From positions 1 through 18,549 of the forward strand of contig CAMNQN010000040.1 in assembly GCA_946549155.1 (NCBI GenBank): 18,549 nucleotides of DNA. Reading direction: 5' to 3'. Origin of the DNA: an uncultured Lachnospiraceae bacterium (GTDB lineage Bacteria; Bacillota; Clostridia; Lachnospirales; Lachnospiraceae). Position 1 is the first letter of the stretch. Each line of letters opens with the position of its first letter. This document shows positions 1-7,664 of the stretch, piece by piece. Below the pieces are notes generated by a model. The model saw nothing but the letters and a program-made list of their open reading frames with translations, did not search any database and was not told the DNA's origin. The position numbers and the translations under genes were made by a program.

Positions 1-69
1 GGCTCCATCCTAGCGTTTCTTGTATCCGGAGCAGTTTTTCAGAGGCATCTGCCCGTCCGGCCCCGTCTT

Positions 70-105
70 TTCCTGCGTCCTGGTAGTTAACTAAACACGA
101 AGAAC
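70..105 (-). repeat. 36-bp repeat, left copy of an inverted pair
   Basis: Read on the minus strand this stretch begins GTTCTTCGTGTTT and ends CAGGACGCAGGAA. It matches the plus-strand stretch 18454-18489 at 33 of 36 positions without gaps. Its centre (84-93) is a perfect 10-base palindrome, TAGTTAACTA, which is imperfect in the other copy. It starts 34 bases past the GH2 stop codon. Similarity stops abruptly after CAGGAA. Whether it is a dispersed genomic repeat, a recombination site or a protein-binding site cannot be told from two copies. Confidence 0.75.
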
Positions 106-139
106 CTCAGCACCGCCATGTAATCCGCGCAGGAACATC

Positions 140-1930
140 TTACCGCGTCAGCTCCTGAAACATCGCGTACAGCTTCTCATTCATGGCCTGTACCTCCGGC
201 TCAATGAACTTCACCATATCCCGGTCATAGGTCATCACCCCGTTGACCTCCTCCTCGATATCGCTGGTCTGGGTGTAAATGGCACTGGATAGTCCCCGTT
301 CCAGGTTAGGGTAAATCTCCTCCTCCCAAAGCCTCCGGTAGTTGGCCGTCAGTTCCTCCCTGGACCGGTAAACCTGATAACCAAATTCCCGATCGCAGGC
401 CAGATGTCCCGGCACCGGGTAGGCGTACCCGCCGTACTCCGTCAGCGCCACCACCCGGGGCTCCTTGGGCTCCACCTTCAGCTTATAGACATAATTATGG
501 ATGCTGTACATATCGCCGCCCTTTTGGTCAAACCAGCCGCAGGCTTCATTCACCAGCCTGCCGGGATCCAGCTTCCGGATAAGCTGGGTGGCCTTCCCGG
601 CGTCGAACTGTCCCCAGCCCTCATTGAAGGGCACCCAAACGGCAATGCAGGGGAAGTTGTACAGCTCTTCCACCATGTTTTCCAGATCCTGATAATACTG
701 ATTCCGGCCTTCCTCGTCCTCCCGCTTAAACCAGCTGTAGCGGTTATCCTCCACCCCCCTGGCAAACCAGTCATAAGCGTTTGGCAAATCTGTCACAAAC
801 AGCATATCGTACTCTCCGCCGCCGTTTGGCATATCCTGCCACACCACCATGCCCAGACGGTCACAGTGATAGTAAAAACGCTCCTGCTCCACTTTAATAT
901 GCTTGCGGATGGTATTGTACCCCAGCTTTTTCATCACCTGAATATCGTAGAGCAGCGCCTCGTCGCTGGGCGCCGTCAGCAGGCTTTCCGGCCAGTAGCC
1001 CTGATCCAGAGGACCATTGAAAAAGAAGGGTTCATTATTCAGATAAAAGCGAAGGATTCCCTTCCTGTCCCTCCCCACGGAAAACTTGCGCATTCCAAAG
1101 TAAGACCGGACACAATCCTCCCCCATGGTAACCACCACGTCATAAAGGTTCGGTGTCTCCGGAGACCAGGCGTGAAAATCCGGCAGGGCAATGTCACACG
1201 GACAGCCAGTCTCTCCGTTTCCTTCCGCCACCAGTCTGTCCTTCTCCAAAACCTGAACCCGAAACGGCCTTCCGAAAAGCTCTCCCTGATCTCCCAGGGC
1301 GTGCACACAGATTTGTACCGCCGCCTCATCATAGAGCGGCGTAAGCTTAATCCGGCTGATATACTCCCTGGCCACGCTCTCCAGCCACACCGTTTTCCAG
1401 ATCCCGCTCTGGGGTGTGTAAAACAGCCAGCGGTAATCCCCCTCCCGCACCAGCTTCTGCTTGCCCCGGGCGTGGGGCTTTTTTTCCGTCCAGTCCTGTA
1501 CCGTCAGGGTGAGCACATTTTCTCCCCGACGCAGCACATCCGTTACATCGAAACAGAAGGGCGTGTAGCCGCCCTTGTGTCCTCCTAGACAGACGCCATT
1601 TAAAAACACCCGGCACTCCTGATCCACACCGCCGAAATGCAGCAGCACCCGGTCTCCCGCAAAGCCCTCCGGCAGAGAGAAGGTTTTCCTGTAATGCAGG
1701 TAATCTCCCGGCATCACCATCCTCTGTACCCCGGACAGGTAGGTTTCGGGGGAGAAGGGCACTAAGATCGTTCCGTCGTACTCTCCCCCCGTCTCCGACT
1801 GGTTGATGCTATACTCCCATTCCCCGTTGAGATTCAAATAACTGTCCCGTACCAGATTGGGACGTGGATATTCCTGCCACACCCGCTCCTTATCTATCGC
1901 CTTTCCCCATCTGCTCACTAACTGTTCCAT
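140..1930 (-). CDS. GH2 family glycoside hydrolase (beta-galactosidase/beta-glucuronidase-like), cytoplasmic
   Basis: A 596-residue glycoside hydrolase of family 2 that should cleave a non-reducing terminal sugar with retention. The order is an N-terminal jelly-roll sugar-binding domain (about 25-185), an Ig-like domain (about 190-285) and a TIM barrel (about 290-590). The acid/base is probably E437 in VPFNEGWGQFD and the nucleophile E498 in ALTEYGG. There is no signal peptide, so it acts on imported glycosides. It is shorter than LacZ because it lacks the C-terminal beta-sandwich domains. The start is supported by TAGGAGA five bases upstream of the ATG. It is the last gene of the cluster, 42 bases after the phosphotriesterase-like gene. 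The sugar specificity cannot be read from sequence: GH2 includes galactosidases, glucuronidases, mannosidases and, as I recall, a Streptomyces exo-galactofuranosidase. No terminator is visible after it. Confidence 0.9.
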   Translation of the reverse strand: MEQLVSRWGKAIDKERVWQEYPRPNLVRDSYLNLNGEWEYSINQSETGGEYDGTILVPFSPETYLSGVQRMVMPGDYLHYRKTFSLPEGFAGDRVLLHFGGVDQECRVFLNGVCLGGHKGGYTPFCFDVTDVLRRGENVLTLTVQDWTEKKPHARGKQKLVREGDYRWLFYTPQSGIWKTVWLESVAREYISRIKLTPLYDEAAVQICVHALGDQGELFGRPFRVQVLEKDRLVAEGNGETGCPCDIALPDFHAWSPETPNLYDVVVTMGEDCVRSYFGMRKFSVGRDRKGILRFYLNNEPFFFNGPLDQGYWPESLLTAPSDEALLYDIQVMKKLGYNTIRKHIKVEQERFYYHCDRLGMVVWQDMPNGGGEYDMLFVTDLPNAYDWFARGVEDNRYSWFKREDEEGRNQYYQDLENMVEELYNFPCIAVWVPFNEGWGQFDAGKATQLIRKLDPGRLVNEACGWFDQKGGDMYSIHNYVYKLKVEPKEPRVVALTEYGGYAYPVPGHLACDREFGYQVYRSREELTANYRRLWEEEIYPNLERGLSSAIYTQTSDIEEEVNGVMTYDRDMVKFIEPEVQAMNEKLYAMFQELTR

Positions 1931-1972
1931 ACCTGTCTCCTATTTCTGAAAAAAAGTGCTTCGCCTATTTTC

Positions 1973-2926
1973 CTATGCGGAAAAGAAATTTCTGGGATTC
2001 TCCTCCAGCAGCTTCCGGATTCCATCCTCCCCAAAGCCCAGCTTTCGCAGCATCGGCAGCACATAGCGGTGAATGTAGCGGCTATTGTACACCGCGTCAT
2101 CCGGGTCGGTGCCCCGCTTATCCTTCCACTCAAAGCAGCCCAAATCCACAAAGCTCACATAGTCGTGGGAGATCATCAGCTGATCGATCCAGCCCCTCTC
2201 ACACAGCTTCATCAACGTATCCACCCGGTCCTGCAGAGGATTTTTCGCATCATCCCCGAAACGGTCCAGGCCGATATAACAGCCATGGGAAAGCAGCTCC
2301 TCCAGATATCCCAGGTCATTGGTATCGCCGCAATGCCCGATCAATACCTTCTTCGGATCCAGCCCGTACTCCTCAAATACCTCCATCTGTCCGATTCCGC
2401 TGCGGTTCCCATAGTAGGAATGGGTCGCCAGCGGCAGCCCGCTCTCCTTAGCCATCCGGGCGTGGGCATTCAGCAGCACCCGGTTAATCGGAGTAATGCC
2501 GGCCACATCGGTTCCACATTTGATCAGGCCCGGCTTAATATCCGTATCCTGAATGCCCTCCTCAATGTCCTTGCGCATACACTCCATCAGGCTCTCCTCG
2601 CTGCGTCCGAACAGCCATTGGTTTTCCGTATAGAAAAACCCGGTGCTGGCAATGATCTGCATTCCGGTGCGGTCCGCCACATCCTTCATGGCATGGATAT
2701 CCCGTCCCAGGCACACCGGCGTCTGCTCCACCAGCGTGCGCACCCCGATTTCCTTCGTGCGCCTTACATCCTCCACCGCATACTCAATAAATTCCTCATA
2801 ATTAAACCAGTGGGCATAGGACATCCGCATGGACCAGTTGGCCTGAAGCACATGCTCATGCATCAGCGTCACTCCCAGCTCCTCCACGGGAAGCGGCCCG
2901 TTCACGGTGTTAATCATCTTCCCCAT
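1973..2926 (-). CDS. Phosphotriesterase-family metal-dependent hydrolase, probable (phospho)sugar lactonase
   Basis: A 317-residue amidohydrolase-superfamily barrel of the phosphotriesterase (Php) family. The binuclear metal ligands are all visible: H23 and H25 in LMHEH, K136 in LIKCGTD (the carbamylated lysine), H169 in ATHSYYG, H198 in LIGHCGD and D255 in ISHDYV. Characterised bacterial relatives such as Listeria Lmo2620 open phosphorylated sugar lactones, which fits a sugar cluster better than organophosphate hydrolysis, but substrate is inference. I chose the ATG at 2926 because AAGGAG lies ten bases upstream; ATGs at 2935 and 2917 are alternatives and would give 320 or 314 residues. A 10-bp intercistronic hairpin separates it from the radical enzyme gene. 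Together with the dehydrogenase upstream it suggests an oxidation-to-lactone then hydrolysis step. Confidence 0.85.
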   Translation of the reverse strand: MGKMINTVNGPLPVEELGVTLMHEHVLQANWSMRMSYAHWFNYEEFIEYAVEDVRRTKEIGVRTLVEQTPVCLGRDIHAMKDVADRTGMQIIASTGFFYTENQWLFGRSEESLMECMRKDIEEGIQDTDIKPGLIKCGTDVAGITPINRVLLNAHARMAKESGLPLATHSYYGNRSGIGQMEVFEEYGLDPKKVLIGHCGDTNDLGYLEELLSHGCYIGLDRFGDDAKNPLQDRVDTLMKLCERGWIDQLMISHDYVSFVDLGCFEWKDKRGTDPDDAVYNSRYIHRYVLPMLRKLGFGEDGIRKLLEENPRNFFSA

Positions 2927-2953
2927 TCCTGTCATTCTCCTTCCTGTTCCATT

Positions 2954-3006
2954 TCGGGAGCTTCCCGGGGGGGAGGCCTTACCGCCTTCTTCCAAAAAGC
3001 TCCCGA
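2954..3006 (-). other. Intercistronic hairpin between radical enzyme and phosphotriesterase-like genes
   Basis: TCGGGAGCTT and AAGCTCCCGA form a perfect 10-bp stem (arms 2997-3006 and 2954-2963) around a 33-base loop rich in G and C. No T-run follows the 3' arm on the minus strand, so it is not a typical terminator. It lies after the radical enzyme stop (3017) and before the next ribosome binding site, a position typical for mRNA-stabilising or processing structures. Confidence 0.55.
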
Positions 3007-3016
3007 TGTTTTTACA

Positions 3017-5401
3017 CTATACCAGGTGTTCCGTCCGGGCGATCAGCTCATCCTGCGCCTTCCGGCCCATCTCCACAAAAAAGGCGCTGTAGCCTGTCAC
3101 TCTCACACAAAGCGAACGGTACTTCTCCGGCGTTATCTGTGCCTCCTTCAGAGTCTTCGCATCCACCACATTCACCTGCAGCTGCATTCCGCCCTTTTTC
3201 ATGTAGGTGCGAAACAGGGCGCTCATCACTGCCAGGCCGTCATCCCCCTCCACCGCAGAAGGGTGCAGCCGCAGATTCAGCGGTCCGCCGGTTATGCGGT
3301 CAAAGGGCACCTTGGATACAGAATTGAGCATAGCCGTCAGGCCGGACAGATCCCGTCCATTGGTGGGAGACTGGTTTTCGCTGAGCTGCTCGCCGGCCCG
3401 CCGTCCATCCGGCGTAGCGCCCACAAAGCCGCCCATGGTGGTGAAATCCCGGTCTGTGGAGTAGGTGGGCCACATCTGATACAGATACTGTCCGCCGTTG
3501 TTCTCCTCCACCGCCTGAACAAAGATATCCGTCACAATCTTCGCGTATTTGTCCACCTCATCAATATCATTTCCGAACTTTTTCAGCTTATTTTTCCAGC
3601 GCAGGGACAGCTTCTCCTCCCCGGCATAATCTTTTCGCAGAAGCTCTGCCAGCTGTGCCACCGTCATCTCCTTTTTCACAAAGCAGATCTGTTCAATGGC
3701 ATAGAGGGCATCGATGGCCGTGGCCAGGCCGCTTCCCTGGGTCACAATCTTGTGGTATTTCGTACCGCCCTCTGTCCAGGTCACGCCCTGCTCAATGGTT
3801 CCCTGCAGGAAACAGTCCTCGATACGGATCCGATCCAGGCTCACCGTGCGCTCCACCGCAAAGTCCTGCTCAAATCCCCGGCGAAACTCCGCCATCAGAT
3901 AGATCATCTGCTGCCTATAGGCCTCCAGGAAATCCTCCATGGACGTCATCTCCTCAGGAGCTTTCGTCTTTACGCCGTAGTAAGGCCCGGTCATCAGCCC
4001 GGTCATACGGTCGTCAATATCAAACTGGCATTCCTGATCCAGAGGCGCCCCCGCCTCCGTCTCCTCCACAATTTTCTCATCCAGAGGCTCCAGCGGATAA
4101 TTTCCCTGGTGCAGCGCCAGCTCCAGGGGCTTCATCAGATTCACCCACACTTGCCGCAGGCCGCCCTCCAGGCCTGAAATAATGGGATCGTTGCAGCCGT
4201 AGAAGCCGTAGTCATAAACCTCCGGTTCCTCCGCTCCCCAGTATTTCAGCGCCGGAATCATGGTCTCATCATTATAAAATACCAGCGTCGTGTTCTCCCG
4301 CATCGCGTCACAGCAATAGCTCCAGAATTTCTCAGAGATTCCCTCATGATAGCGCACCACCAGGAAGGGATTGCGCAGCCGCAGCGCCCGGGCCGCCTCC
4401 ACCATCAAAAAGGACAGTTCATTGACTCCGGTGGAGCCGTCCGACAGCTTCCCGGCCAGTATCAGATAATTTGGATCATCGTAGGCCACCTCCAGCGTAT
4501 ATCTGGTGGTCTCGATTTCCTGGGACATGTGGTCGGTCTGCACCATAATCTCATTGTTGTGGAAATAAAACTCCTGCAGCAGCTCCACCGCCTCATCTTC
4601 TGTGAGAATCCCCTTCTTCACATCCGCCTGGTACCGGTTCAGAAGGTACTGGTCCATACGGCTGAAATTAAGCACGCCGCAGCCGCAGACCTTCTGCAAA
4701 ATCAACGTCAGAATCCACAGAAGCTGCAGCGCCTGGGCAAAGGTCTCCGCCGGTCCTTCCGTTATCTGCGCCAGATCCGCCGCCTGGGTATCCCGGCCCT
4801 GCCTTTTTGCCTCCTCCGCCATTCTGCGGATGTAGAGGCTGATGGCATCATAGCAGATCACAGCGCCCCGCAGAAATTCGATCTGATTCTCCCGGTCGGA
4901 CTTCCCGTTCTCTGCCATATGCGCCCCGCAGGATTCGTCCTGCAAAAGCGCTTCCAGCCGCCGGGCCGCCCGCTCTCTCAGGCCGCCGATACCGCTATTC
5001 AGTATCGTCTCCCAGTCCATGGCAAGATGGCCGAAGGATACAAAGTAAGGCGGACGGCATTTCAGCCATCCTTCCGAAAAGTAGAACAAAATCTGTTTCT
5101 GGCGCTCCTCTGTAGGGATATCCCACCATCCCTTGTACACCGCCAGTATCTCCTGCTCCTCCTCCTTCGTGGGGATGCGCATCCGCACCTCCCCGGCAAT
5201 GGGCCCCTCGCCCAGCACCACCGTGATATTTTTCAGAATATGCTCCAGCGTGTGTCCGTACCGGACAGAATATCCTTCTTTTTCATACAGCTTTTCCGCC
5301 TCAAACAGATACTGTATCCGCTCCATAAAGGTCTCTCTGTAGTCCCGATCCAGCCATTTCTCCACGCGCGCTCTTAAAGAGGGACTCATTTCCCTAACCA
5401 T
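3017..5401 (-). CDS. Glycyl radical enzyme (PFL/dehydratase superfamily) of unknown substrate
   Basis: A 794-residue glycyl radical enzyme. The C-terminal radical loop is clear: G770 in VRVTGYSAFF, 24 residues from the end. The thiyl cysteine is C403 in YGFYGCNDP. The conserved stretch ATPDGRRAGEQLSENQSP (662-679) also matches the superfamily. Length and the single-cysteine loop place it with the diol/choline/hydroxyproline dehydratase and lyase branch rather than with pyruvate formate-lyase, which has adjacent cysteines. The catalytic Glu two residues after Cys in glycerol, propanediol and choline enzymes (GCVE) is here Asp405, with Asn404 between. It must be activated by the product of the gene 39 bases upstream and is oxygen sensitive. 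AAGGAGG sits eight bases before the ATG; an internal ATG at 5389 is less well placed. Substrate is unknown; a sugar or sugar acid is inferred from the neighbours. Confidence 0.93.
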   Translation of the reverse strand: MVREMSPSLRARVEKWLDRDYRETFMERIQYLFEAEKLYEKEGYSVRYGHTLEHILKNITVVLGEGPIAGEVRMRIPTKEEEQEILAVYKGWWDIPTEERQKQILFYFSEGWLKCRPPYFVSFGHLAMDWETILNSGIGGLRERAARRLEALLQDESCGAHMAENGKSDRENQIEFLRGAVICYDAISLYIRRMAEEAKRQGRDTQAADLAQITEGPAETFAQALQLLWILTLILQKVCGCGVLNFSRMDQYLLNRYQADVKKGILTEDEAVELLQEFYFHNNEIMVQTDHMSQEIETTRYTLEVAYDDPNYLILAGKLSDGSTGVNELSFLMVEAARALRLRNPFLVVRYHEGISEKFWSYCCDAMRENTTLVFYNDETMIPALKYWGAEEPEVYDYGFYGCNDPIISGLEGGLRQVWVNLMKPLELALHQGNYPLEPLDEKIVEETEAGAPLDQECQFDIDDRMTGLMTGPYYGVKTKAPEEMTSMEDFLEAYRQQMIYLMAEFRRGFEQDFAVERTVSLDRIRIEDCFLQGTIEQGVTWTEGGTKYHKIVTQGSGLATAIDALYAIEQICFVKKEMTVAQLAELLRKDYAGEEKLSLRWKNKLKKFGNDIDEVDKYAKIVTDIFVQAVEENNGGQYLYQMWPTYSTDRDFTTMGGFVGATPDGRRAGEQLSENQSPTNGRDLSGLTAMLNSVSKVPFDRITGGPLNLRLHPSAVEGDDGLAVMSALFRTYMKKGGMQLQVNVVDAKTLKEAQITPEKYRSLCVRVTGYSAFFVEMGRKAQDELIARTEHLV

Positions 5402-5440
5402 TTCTCCAGCCTCCTTATTCCATGCTCCATTATTGTATTC

Positions 5441-6346
5441 CTATTTTACTTTCCTGTTTCTGTCTGCAAACAGCTCCCGGATCTTTTCCAGTCTCTCCTG
5501 GGACGGCGGTGCAAAGCGCTCCATCTTCACATTCACACTGTCAGCCTTGGTCAGCCCCATGTCGTGATAAGGAAGAAAACGCACCTCCTCCACGCACCCA
5601 TAATCCCCGATAAAGTTCCTCAGCGCCCTGGCATTTTCCATGGTATCGTTCACCCCGGCAATCACTGGGACCCGGATCTGCATCCGCTGTCCCAGCTCCA
5701 TCAGCATCCGGGCATTCTCCAGAATGCGCCGGTTGGATACGCCGGTATATTTCTTATGCAGCTCCTCATCCATAATCTTCAGATCCAGCAGCACCAGATC
5801 CGTAAAGGGTAGCACCTCCCGAAACCGTCCGGGCTCCACGTTGCCCGCCGTATCCAGCGCGGTGGAAATTCCAGCCTCCTTCAACGCCGCAAACAATTCC
5901 CTCACAAAATGATACTGCAGCAGCGGTTCCCCGCCGGAGGCAGTCACGCCCCCGCCGGAGGAAGCATAGTAGTCCCGGTCCCGCAGAGCCACCTCAACCA
6001 GCTCTCCCGCCGTATACTCCTCCCCGGCAAACTTCAGAGCACCGCTCATGCAGGCATCCTCACAGCTTCGGCAAAGGATACAGCGCTCCGTTCCCACCCG
6101 GCTTCCATTTTCAATGCGGATGCCCTGGCCGCACACAGCCATACACTCCCCGCAGCCCACACATTTCTCCGCAAAATACTGTATCTGGGGCTCCGGCAGG
6201 TAGGATTCCGGATTGTGGCACCAGCGGCAGCGCAGGTTGCATCCCTTAAAAAACAGCGTCGTCCGGATCCCCGGTCCGTCATGGACACTGAACCGCTGGA
6301 TGTTGAATAATCTACCCTTCCTCATTTTCTCCGCTTCCATTCTCAT
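5441..6346 (-). CDS. Glycyl radical enzyme activase (radical SAM, PflA-like, with 2[4Fe-4S] ferredoxin insert)
   Basis: A radical SAM enzyme of about 301 residues that uses S-adenosylmethionine to put the glycyl radical on its partner. The SAM cluster motif is GCNLRCRWC (C36, C40, C43). It is followed by two ferredoxin-type CxxCxxCxxxC motifs (C62-C65-C68-C72 and C89-C92-C95-C99), typical of activases of dehydratase-type radical enzymes and absent from classical PflA. SGGEPLLQ matches the SAM-binding GGE motif. The radical enzyme gene follows after 39 bases, so the two form an enzyme-activase pair. The start is uncertain: the ATG at 6346 has AAGGA eleven bases upstream; ATGs at 6340 and 6325 and a TTG at 6355 are alternatives. 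The ribosome binding site overlaps the stop codon of the preceding epimerase gene, suggesting coupled translation. Confidence 0.92.
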   Translation of the reverse strand: MRMEAEKMRKGRLFNIQRFSVHDGPGIRTTLFFKGCNLRCRWCHNPESYLPEPQIQYFAEKCVGCGECMAVCGQGIRIENGSRVGTERCILCRSCEDACMSGALKFAGEEYTAGELVEVALRDRDYYASSGGGVTASGGEPLLQYHFVRELFAALKEAGISTALDTAGNVEPGRFREVLPFTDLVLLDLKIMDEELHKKYTGVSNRRILENARMLMELGQRMQIRVPVIAGVNDTMENARALRNFIGDYGCVEEVRFLPYHDMGLTKADSVNVKMERFAPPSQERLEKIRELFADRNRKVK

Positions 6347-6361
6347 TGCTTCCAATCTTCC

Positions 6362-7627
6362 TTATCCCTGTTGTTCCAGCAGCCGCCGCAGACGCAGCGT
6401 ACACTCCATCATGGAACGCCCGGTGTGATACATGGCCTTCCAGGGATTCCCGATCTGTCCGATAATCACGGTGCCGTCCTCCTTCAACAGCTGCCGCCAC
6501 TCTCCCACCTCATGGTTAATCATATAGGTGGTATCAAAGCTCCAGTTCTTTAAAAAGGCATCCAGGTATTTCTCCTCTCCCAGCTGCTCGTAAGCATCCA
6601 GAAATCCCACTAAGGACTCGCAGTTCTGCCACCATTCCTTGTCCCGCACCAGCGGCGCGCCCTCATGGGGGCCGTCCCGAAATACGCCGCCCAGTTTATA
6701 GTCAAAACCATACTTCAGCGCATGATCCGCCAGCTTCCTGGTCAGGCTCTGATACGTATCCGCCGGAAGCCCCATAATCTGGGCTGCCCGGTTTAAGAGC
6801 CACACCAGCTCCACATTATGCCCGTAGGAGGTGGTATCTGTGGGCTGTGCAATCACCTCTCCGGTCTCCCGCTCCGCATTCCAGGTCCGGCGGATATTGA
6901 TGGCCGGCCTTACCTGGAAGTTCAGTCCAAACTGATTTCTTCCGCAGCCTGCCTCCTGATTCACCATATGGTCCAGGATCACCGCAATAACCTCCTGCAG
7001 CTTCCGTCTGTGAATCTCCTGTCCCGTGCACTCATACAGGGTGGTAAATGCCTCCAGGGTGTGCATGTGGATATCCAGGGATTTCAGGTCTCCCGCCGCG
7101 AAGCCCGGCGCAGAAGGACTCCAGTCCGGCTCCAGATTTTCCAGATATCCTCCGTAACGGGTGTCCGCGCAGTATTTCTGCAGAAGATCAAAGGTCCGGC
7201 AGGCGTACTCCTTTCCAATCTGGTCACCGCTGGCCAGCGTGTATTCCGCCAACGCATAGATGGCAAAGGTCTGCCCGTAAACCACCTTTCCGTTGTCTAA
7301 AAGGGAACCGTCCCTGGCAGTTTTCCAGTACCATCCGCCATAAGTCTCATCCCAAAAATGACGGATAAAAAATTCCACGCCCTGCTTTGCCTTGGGCAGA
7401 TACTCCGTATGCCCCAGCTTTCTGGCAAAGGCGGAATAGGCCCAGATCATTCTGGTTTGGGTGACAATATATTTATCCTCGTCCTCCTTCACCTTCCCCG
7501 TCTCATCAAAGGTGGTCAGATACCCGCCGTAAACCTCATCCACTCCATGGCTCTCCCAAAAGGGAAGAAACTCCTGATTCAAATGACTGCTGATCTGCTG
7601 CGCAGCAATTTCCAATTTTTCTCTCAC
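6362..7627 (-). CDS. AGE/cellobiose 2-epimerase family sugar epimerase or isomerase
   Basis: A 421-residue protein with the alpha6/alpha6 barrel pattern of the N-acylglucosamine 2-epimerase family. Family hallmarks are TQTRMIW (R59), KSLDIHMHTLEAF (H187, H189), SYGHNVELVWLL (H270), KEWWQNCESLVGFL (332-344) and AMYHTGRSMME (H401). Arg and the three histidines at these places correspond to the active site of Rhodothermus cellobiose 2-epimerase. Members epimerise C2 of glucosides such as cellobiose, or isomerise mannose/glucose-type and sulfo- or amino-sugars; which one applies is not decidable here. There is no signal peptide, so it is cytosolic. Translation starts at a GTG with AGGAGG seven bases upstream. 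It follows the SIS gene by 37 bases and precedes the activase by 15 bases. Confidence 0.88.
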   Translation of the reverse strand: MREKLEIAAQQISSHLNQEFLPFWESHGVDEVYGGYLTTFDETGKVKEDEDKYIVTQTRMIWAYSAFARKLGHTEYLPKAKQGVEFFIRHFWDETYGGWYWKTARDGSLLDNGKVVYGQTFAIYALAEYTLASGDQIGKEYACRTFDLLQKYCADTRYGGYLENLEPDWSPSAPGFAAGDLKSLDIHMHTLEAFTTLYECTGQEIHRRKLQEVIAVILDHMVNQEAGCGRNQFGLNFQVRPAINIRRTWNAERETGEVIAQPTDTTSYGHNVELVWLLNRAAQIMGLPADTYQSLTRKLADHALKYGFDYKLGGVFRDGPHEGAPLVRDKEWWQNCESLVGFLDAYEQLGEEKYLDAFLKNWSFDTTYMINHEVGEWRQLLKEDGTVIIGQIGNPWKAMYHTGRSMMECTLRLRRLLEQQG

Positions 7628-7664
7628 AATATGTCCTCCTGCTCTCCTCTGTTTCCGGAGGCTG

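Noticed and set aside
1931..1972. T7 run before the GH2 gene as a terminator
   Set aside because: No stem precedes the T-run on the minus strand, and the GH2 ribosome binding site follows directly.
2069..4177. Long plus-strand open frame (about 700 codons)
   Set aside because: It lies antisense to the phosphotriesterase-like and radical enzyme genes, spans their junction, and its translation is rich in His, Leu, Gln and Pro with no domain, as expected for a shadow frame in GC-rich DNA.
3017..6346. Radical enzyme pair as choline or propanediol system in a microcompartment, or sulfonate lyase with a YihS-like epimerase
   Set aside because: No shell proteins, aldehyde dehydrogenase, sulfo-sugar genes or sulfite export genes are present, and the active-site motif GCND differs from GCVE of those enzymes.
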